Shown here one piece after another: positions 49,102-54,958 of a stretch of 54,958 nucleotides of DNA; positions within the stretch are counted from its first letter, which is position 1, and the number at the start of each line of letters is the position of its first letter. The notes beneath the pieces were generated by a model. It worked only from the letters and a program-made list of their open reading frames with translations. It was not told the DNA's origin and ran no database searches. Origin of the DNA: Caldilineaceae bacterium (GTDB lineage Bacteria; Chloroflexota; Anaerolineae; Caldilineales; Caldilineaceae); NCBI GenBank assembly GCA_020634755.1, contig JACKBC010000045.1, positions 1 through 54,958 of the forward strand, in the 5' to 3' direction. The translations under genes were made by a program, and so were the position numbers.

Positions 49102-49860
49102 TTAACGATTACCGCGTCCTAGCCCGCTGCTCACCAAGTATTGATAGCTCTTTTCCACCGCGATCATCATATCGGTGGCGCAGCGGTCCAGCTCCACAAT
49201 CAGCCATTCGGTGTGTGCTTCACCAGCGCGCACAATCGCCGGAATGTCCATAACGCCTTCGCCAGCCGCCACCATATCGCCTTCGCGCGTGGTGGGGCCA
49301 TCCTTAATGTGCAACAGAGGTACCCGTGCGCCCAAAAATTGAATAAGCTCCACGGGGCTGTGTCCCGCGGTCTGTGCCCAATACGTATCCAGCTCAAAGA
49401 AAATATCCGGCGCCAGATTCTCTACAAACACCTGCGAGGCATTTGTGTCGCCCAGGTCGGTGAACTCCCAATAGTGGTTGTGATAGCCCAGCTTCAAGCC
49501 GTTGGCCTTACACACCTCATTGGCCTCATTGAGCGCCGCGCAGACCTCTTTTACGCCGTCTACCGAATCAAATTTGTCGCGCATGAGCGCCGGGCAGACC
49601 AAATAGGTGCAGTCAAGGGCCGCCATGGTGTCCAGCACCTCGTTTTTTCGTTCGCCCACCGGCAGGGGAGAATGAGCGGCCGCCACTTGCAAACCTAAGT
49701 CGGCAAAGAGCTTGGCCGCGTCTTTGGGCGTGGTGCCGGGAAACCCCGCCGTCTCTACCCCCACATACCCCATCTCGGCCACGCGTTTGACGGTGGCCGC
49801 AAAATCCTGATTCATTGCTTCGCGCAGTGTATACAGCTGTAGCGCAATTGGAGCTGCCAT
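49102..49860 (-). CDS. Sugar phosphate isomerase/epimerase family TIM-barrel protein
   Basis: 252-aa TIM barrel of the IolE/IolI-type fold. IALQLYTLREAMNQDFAAT and YVGVETAGFPG open the barrel. Metal ligands are expected in LKLGYHNHYWEF (His pair), IFFELDTYWAQTAG (Glu, Asp), PLLHIKDG (His) and WLIVELDRCATD (Glu, Asp). It is followed 1 bp later by the SDR gene and preceded by an MDR dehydrogenase gene 42 bp upstream, a set that resembles inositol or sugar catabolism modules. The substrate remains unknown. No ribosome site other than AGAGAGGATACCAACT is visible upstream, which is a fair match. Confidence 0.9.
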   Translation of the reverse strand: MAAPIALQLYTLREAMNQDFAATVKRVAEMGYVGVETAGFPGTTPKDAAKLFADLGLQVAAAHSPLPVGERKNEVLDTMAALDCTYLVCPALMRDKFDSVDGVKEVCAALNEANEVCKANGLKLGYHNHYWEFTDLGDTNASQVFVENLAPDIFFELDTYWAQTAGHSPVELIQFLGARVPLLHIKDGPTTREGDMVAAGEGVMDIPAIVRAGEAHTEWLIVELDRCATDMMIAVEKSYQYLVSSGLGRGNR

Positions 49861-49902
49861 AGTTGGTATCCTCTCTTAAAGTGTGGAAAAATTGAAAATG
49901 TA

Positions 49903-50946
49903 TTATTGCCTTGAAACGCCAATTTTAATCGCTTGCGCCGGGTTTGTAAAAAGCGTGTTGAACAACATTGGCGCATCTTCGAAATCCACAAGTGGATCAA
50001 TAATCGGCTGCCCGCTGATGACGCCCCGACTCAACAGCGATAGGACCGCCTGATACGCCCGCTCCGGGTCCCACAGCGGATAGTCGCGATCCGGGTTGCC
50101 CCAGCCCGCCCACGCCTGGCTGCCGATGATGGTGGGCCGGTTCAAGTGAAACTCTTCATCCAGGTGGAGCTGACTGGCATCCTTGGGCCCCCACGGCACG
50201 TGGACCACCGTGCCACACTGGCGGATGCCGCGGATGGCTTCGTTGAGCGCGGCGCTGTTGCCCGATGTTTCAATGGCCACATCCACCCCTTTATTGGCCG
50301 TGGCCCGTTTGATGGCCAGCGCCGCGTCGCCCGCCCGCGGGTCCAGCACCTGATGGGCGCCCAGCCGCTTGGCGCAGTCGCGGCGCAGCGCAATCGGATC
50401 AACTGCCGTCACGTGTTCCGCACCAGCGGCCAGCGCAATCTGCACCGCCATGAGCCCAATGGCGCCCAGCCCAAAGACGGCCACTTGATCGCCTATGCGC
50501 ACGTTGCCATCGCGCATGGCCACAAACGCCACATGCCCTGGATCGGCGCTGACTGCATCCTGCGGCGACAGGTTGCCCAGCGGTCGCCAATGCGTTTCCG
50601 GCATTTGATGCGCCTCGCAGATGGGGCCGTAGCCAAAAACCTTGTCGCCTGCGGCATAACGCGTCACCTGGCTGCCCACCTGGCTAACCGTTCCCACCAC
50701 CATGTTGCCCACGGCTCGCTCCTGAGGCGCCGGCGCTGGCGCATCTTCAGCACGAGGCAAAAAGAGGCGCAGCTCCGGGTCCCAGCGCTTGCGCTGCTGC
50801 ACGCTGCCGCCAAAGACGTGGCTCTCTGTGCCGTGCTTGGGCGCGGCAAATTCCACCTCCACGCGCACACCCAGTGGATCGAGAGATGAGAGTTGGTATT
50901 CAGACCAGTGAAATTCAATGCCGTCGGTTGTGACTAATTTGCGCAT
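49903..50946 (-). CDS. Medium-chain dehydrogenase/reductase (zinc-type alcohol dehydrogenase-like)
   Basis: 347-aa MDR protein. The GroES-like N-terminal domain contains VEVEFAAPKHGTESHV in place of the usual catalytic Cys/His start (CxxxxH absent), and VVGTVSQVGSQVTRYAAGDK. The Rossmann domain has VAVFGLGAIGLMAVQIALAA, followed by VDPIALRRDCAKRLGAHQVL, with GVDVAIETSGN and GTVVHVPWG later. The zinc ligands of classical ADH are not evident, so it may be a zinc-independent or atypical member. ATG 50944-50946 is preferred over a TTG 18 bases upstream. It lies 42 nt before the TIM-barrel isomerase gene. Confidence 0.85.
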   Translation of the reverse strand: MRKLVTTDGIEFHWSEYQLSSLDPLGVRVEVEFAAPKHGTESHVFGGSVQQRKRWDPELRLFLPRAEDAPAPAPQERAVGNMVVGTVSQVGSQVTRYAAGDKVFGYGPICEAHQMPETHWRPLGNLSPQDAVSADPGHVAFVAMRDGNVRIGDQVAVFGLGAIGLMAVQIALAAGAEHVTAVDPIALRRDCAKRLGAHQVLDPRAGDAALAIKRATANKGVDVAIETSGNSAALNEAIRGIRQCGTVVHVPWGPKDASQLHLDEEFHLNRPTIIGSQAWAGWGNPDRDYPLWDPERAYQAVLSLLSRGVISGQPIIDPLVDFEDAPMLFNTLFTNPAQAIKIGVSRQ

Positions 50947-51178
50947 AATGAAACTCTTTGACAAATCTTATCGGCTCAACCGGAATCCAGGTGGTGGACG
51001 TCACCGGCACTTTGGACGAAATGACTCGGCAAACGAATGAAAGTGCCGAGGACATTGGCCGTCAACCACATGAAATCCCGAAAAGCCATCTTATCTTGTA
51101 CGTTACAAAATAAATGGCGCAATGCCATAGGCGTACGTTGACAGAGGCATCCTGTATTCGGCGCCAAACCCTCGAAAA

Positions 51179-51772
51179 TTACAAGATGCGCACCAAAATT
51201 ACAAAAGGCACATTGCTCTTTTCGCTATGAAACTCGGAAATCTTTTTGAACTCGAGCTTCTCCCACACGCGCTGCGCCCGCTTATTGAAAGTTGCAATGG
51301 TGACGCGTAACTGTTGGGGTGCATACTGACGGCTGGCAAAGTCCACAACAGACGTGGCAAAGGTTGTACCCAATCCTCTGCCCGTTAGATCGGGGCGCAC
51401 GCCCATGCCAATATCCAATGCATCCGCGCCATAGTCGCCGCCGGGAACCTGGCCATCTATGCCAAAAGAACAGAAACCAGCCAGTTCACCTTCGGCATTC
51501 ACAATGGCGTGAAAAGCAAAGGCGGGATCTAAAATAGAGCGTAATGTTTCTTCGTCGGGTGGACTTCCCCAATTGTAAATGTCATACGGCGGTTCGTAGC
51601 GCCAATTGCATATTTCAATTGCAAAGCTGCGATTGATCGGCTGAATCGAAAGCTGCACAACTTCTCCAGGTTCGTGACGAATAGAGAACGCAATTTGAGA
51701 TGGCATAGATGGACGGGTACGAAAGGCGGCGATGGAACTATCTCTTCCTGGCGAAAATTGTTCCGCCGCCAT
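51179..51772 (-). CDS. GNAT family N-acetyltransferase
   Basis: 197-aa acyl-CoA acetyltransferase with one GNAT fold. The acetyl-CoA loop is in DIGMGVRPDLTGRGLGTTFA (RxxGxG type, about 118-137), followed by LRVTIATFNKRAQRVWEKLE with FKKI, the usual C-terminal strand. An N-terminal strand HAIVNAEGELAGFCSFG is present. Acceptor unknown. The start at 51772 has AGGGG upstream; a later ATG (51706) would shorten it by 22 residues. It lies between an MDR and an LLM gene, with gaps of 232 and 46 bp, so its link to the catabolic genes is weak. Confidence 0.88.
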   Translation of the reverse strand: MAAEQFSPGRDSSIAAFRTRPSMPSQIAFSIRHEPGEVVQLSIQPINRSFAIEICNWRYEPPYDIYNWGSPPDEETLRSILDPAFAFHAIVNAEGELAGFCSFGIDGQVPGGDYGADALDIGMGVRPDLTGRGLGTTFATSVVDFASRQYAPQQLRVTIATFNKRAQRVWEKLEFKKISEFHSEKSNVPFVILVRIL

Positions 51773-51818
51773 TCATACCCCTACTACTATACTTGCCTCT
51801 GTGATAGTGGTTCACTCT

Positions 51819-52694
51819 CTATCCCGCTGCATCCGCCACCTTTTTGAACCGGCGCACCGTCTCCAAATGCTGGGCCACAGACGTATATCCCGCATCCATG
51901 GTGTTGATGCCAATGTGCGTTGCGCCTAAGTTGCGCCACTGTTGAATCAAGTCTGGCCACGCTTCTGGTCCGGCGCGGTTGGCGCTGATCCAACCGTCTA
52001 TGCCAAAAGCGGACGCGTCTCGACCCGCCGCGGCCAAATAGCTGCGCAGTTGCACAACAACGCCCTCCCCATTCTCGGCCGACAGGCCGCCTGCCATCCA
52101 GCCGTCGCCCAGGCGCGCGGCTCGCTTGAGCGCAGCGGGGGCCGAGCCGCCAAACCAGACCGGAATGGGACGCTGCACGGGCAGCGGATTGATGCCCGCA
52201 TCCGGCACTGAATGATATTGGCCCTTGAAGGTGATCAGCGGTTGCGTCCACAATGCGCGCATGAGCTGCACCTGCTCATCGTAGCGCTGGCCGCGTGTAT
52301 GGAAATCCTCATTGAGCGCTTCGTACTCGACTGGATTCCAGCCCGCGCCCACGCCCAACCGCAGCCGCCCGCCTGACAGCAGATCGACCTGGGCCGCCTG
52401 CTTGGCCACCAGCGCGGTCTGCCGCTGCGGCAGGATAATGATGCCGGTGGTCAGCTCAATGCGCTGAGTCAGCCCGGCCAGATAGCCATAGAGTACAAAC
52501 GGCTCGTGAAAGGCGTCTCTGTAGGTGTACGGTCCGTGCCAGCCGCCGGGCCGATCCGGATTAGCGCCCAGCACGTGGTCATAGGAGAGCAGATAATCAT
52601 AGCCCAGCCCTTCTATTGTTTGCGCATAGTCAGCAATTGCGGCGGGATCGTTGCCGATCTCACGCTGGGGAAAGACAACGCCAAATTTAGTCAT
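51819..52694 (-). CDS. LLM class flavin-dependent oxidoreductase (probable F420-type)
   Basis: 291-aa luciferase-like barrel enzyme. MTKFGVVFPQREIGNDPA is the family start. Further motifs are YDYLLSYDHVLGANPD, LTTGIIILPQRQTALVAKQA, LSGGRLRLGVGAGWNPVEYE and PIPVWFGGSAPAALKRAARL with GDGWM. These fit the LLM subgroup often using F420 (MSMEG_2906/TIGR-like), though FMN is not excluded. The end FKKVADAAG is short. It begins 4 nt after the xylose isomerase gene with GGGGGTG as a ribosome site within that gene, indicating coupling. Substrate unknown. Confidence 0.9.
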   Translation of the reverse strand: MTKFGVVFPQREIGNDPAAIADYAQTIEGLGYDYLLSYDHVLGANPDRPGGWHGPYTYRDAFHEPFVLYGYLAGLTQRIELTTGIIILPQRQTALVAKQAAQVDLLSGGRLRLGVGAGWNPVEYEALNEDFHTRGQRYDEQVQLMRALWTQPLITFKGQYHSVPDAGINPLPVQRPIPVWFGGSAPAALKRAARLGDGWMAGGLSAENGEGVVVQLRSYLAAAGRDASAFGIDGWISANRAGPEAWPDLIQQWRNLGATHIGINTMDAGYTSVAQHLETVRRFKKVADAAG

Positions 52695-52698
52695 GGTC

Positions 52699-53846
52699 TT
52701 AGCGCACCCCCAGCAGCAGATCGATCACAAGCTGATCCAGGCGCTCGTAGGGCTGCCCTTTTTGGCCCATGGCTACGCGGTCAAAGCTGTGGGCTTTAAG
52801 GGCGTTGGCTTTTTCGGTAGAATAGCTGCCGCCAAATTGATCCATGGAGCCATCATTGGCGGTGATTTCAGCCAGCAGCGCTTGAATTTCGGCATCCTGA
52901 TTAAACTGCGCGGCCTTCTCTTTGAAGATCATGTAGGTGCGCATACAGCCCTTGGCAAACTCTTTAATGTCGGCGTCGTCAGAGCTGCGATAGGCGTGGG
53001 CGTCAAAGTGGCGCGAACCATCGTAACCCACATCTTCCAGGAATTTGACCAAGAAAAAGTTCTGCTTAATGTTGTGCGAACCAAAGCGGAAGTCCTGATC
53101 GTAGCGGCCCGGGTTCTGGTCATTCAGATCAATGTGGAAAAGCTTACCTGCGTCGTAGGCCTGGGCCACGGCATGCATAAAGTTGAGACCGGCCATGGTG
53201 TCGTGCGCCACTTCGAGTTGAGCCCCACCATATCGGATGGTCCAGCGAATAGATGAAGCCGAGCATGGAGCCCACCGTGGGCAGATAGATGTCGCCGCGG
53301 CTCGTTGAGCTTGGGTTCTAGCGCAAATTTGTAATCGTAGCCCTGGGCGATGTATTCACAGGAAATTGAGCGCTTCGCGGAACCATTTGGCTGCGTCCAG
53401 CAGGTTTTTACCGGCGTCGGTCTCGGTGCCTTCACGCCCGCCCCAGAAAACATGACTTTGGCGCCAATTCTGCGCCCAAGTCCATAGAGCGCATAGTCTT
53501 TTGCAAGGCGAACGCACGCACTTTGGCATCGTTGCTGGTAAAAGCGCCATCGCGGAAGACGGGTCGTAAACAGGTTCAGTGGTGCCATGGGCACCAATGC
53601 CCGTTTCATCCAGCGCCTTTTGAAATCGGCCACAATCTTGTCTTGCTCAGCGGCCGTGGCGTCTATGGGCACCAAATCGTTGTCATGAAATTGACGCCAT
53701 ACGCTAATCTCGGCCAGCAAATGCACAATCTGCACCGGCGACATGGATTTGCGCACGGCATCGCCAAAGGGGTCGCGGCCGGGATTGGCAATGGTCCACA
53801 GGCCAAAGGTAAACTTTTGAGCGGGCGTTGGTTGGTAATTGGACAT
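52699..53846 (-). pseudogene. xylA: Xylose isomerase, interrupted by about ten deletion frameshifts
   Basis: Class I (actinobacterial-type) xylose isomerase that interconverts D-xylose and D-xylulose. It starts MSNYQPTPAQKFTFGLWTIA with AAGGAGAAACCG upstream and continues NPGRDPFGDAVRKSMSPVQI. The intact C-terminal part (52699-53211 frame) has LFHIDLNDQNPGRYDQDFRF and later DGSRHFDAHAYR. Between 53210 and 53700 the reading frame changes about ten times. Fragments such as FHDNDLVP, KFALEPKLNEPR, VFWGGREGTETDAGKN and REALNFL appear in different frames. Each break can be repaired by restoring 1-2 bases, mostly in a homopolymer or dinucleotide run, about 16 in all; that gives 387 aa, the normal length. 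The pattern fits local consensus error better than decay. Treated as a pseudogene until checked. Confidence 0.8.
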
Positions 53847-53891
53847 CGGTTTCTCCTTGGGGATATTCGCGAGGTGATTTGATGATTAGGT

Positions 53892-53944
53892 GATTGGGGC
53901 ATTGGTTGATTAGGACGATGCCCCGCTCAACCAATGCCCCAATC
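53892..53944. repeat. 18-bp inverted repeat between xylA and the CitE-like gene
   Basis: GATTGGGGCATTGGTTGA (53892-53909) and its exact complement (53927-53944) flank a 17-nt loop. It overlaps the small gap 53847-53951. In the minus direction it lies just past the CitE-like stop, so a terminator or 3'-end hairpin is possible. Confidence 0.65.
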
Positions 53945-53951
53945 AACCCAA

Positions 53952-54848
<897 letters not shown>

Positions 54849-54958
54849 AGGGTAAAAGTATACTTGTTCCAGGAGCAACGTGCAAACCATTCTGGGGACC
54901 GCCAGCGATAAGGATAACAGATTGCTTGCGGTGATGACCTGCTGGGCCAAGCGTGTTA

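Overview
The window looks like chromosome of a Chloroflexota bacterium, probably Anaerolineae/Caldilineae-like (an inference from gene content, not a database match). Pointers are menaquinone genes (MenD, MenI-like), several Dpp/Opp-type peptide ABC components with Tat-like lipoprotein binding proteins, an ECF sigma factor beside a LysM/Thr-Pro-rich DUF5667-type protein, a probable F420-type LLM oxidoreductase, and intergenic DNA crowded with small palindromic repeats. No rRNA, tRNA, CRISPR array or transposase was recognised.

Layout. 1-1552 (-): two permeases of a peptide-type ABC transporter, one cut by the window edge. 2128-5717 (+): VTC-domain polyphosphate polymerase, DUF4956 membrane protein and a Cthe_2159-type beta-helix lipoprotein, closed by a strong terminator. 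6089-12433 (-): beta-lactamase-fold hydrolase, metallophosphoesterase fusion, M81/MlrC peptidase and D-aminoacylase-like amidohydrolase. 12529-13284 (+): coiled-coil PD-(D/E)XK-like protein with nine 21-bp repeats. 13288-19928 (-): two tandem family-5 binding proteins, a DppB/DppC pair and a helical protein. 20872-24233 (+): MenI-like thioesterase, MenD, cyclase-family hydrolase. 24310-25290 (-): malate dehydrogenase. 26059-32734 (+): secreted FG-GAP-like protein, CDP-alcohol phosphatidyltransferase, ECF sigma factor and its probable membrane regulator. 33296-40285 (+): ffh, rpsP, khpA, rimM, dprA, mannose-1-phosphate guanylyltransferase and an acidic membrane protein. 40313-45892 (-): hisZ, hisG, rfbC, mtnP, an SDR and a dGTPase. 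46092-48137 (+): SRAP protein and a sugar isomerase-like TIM barrel. 48366-54848 (-): sugar/acid catabolism group with CitE-like lyase, xylose isomerase, LLM oxidoreductase, GNAT, MDR dehydrogenase, TIM-barrel isomerase and SDR.

How it fits together. The binding proteins, permeases, M81 peptidase, D-aminoacylase-like enzyme and serine hydrolase suggest import and breakdown of unusual (possibly D-amino-acid-containing) peptides; no ABC ATPase lies in the window. The ffh-rpsP-khpA-rimM block is a translation/secretion housekeeping unit.

The least explained layer is intergenic. I see at least five families of short dispersed imperfect palindromes (A about 170 bp, B about 85 bp, C about 90 bp, D 84 bp, E about 65 bp). 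Three of the four D copies lie 24-60 nt upstream of start codons and show covariation-like pairing. Other copies supply stop codons or C-termini of genes. The xylose isomerase gene carries about ten deletion-type frameshifts within 500 bp, which looks more like local consensus error than decay.
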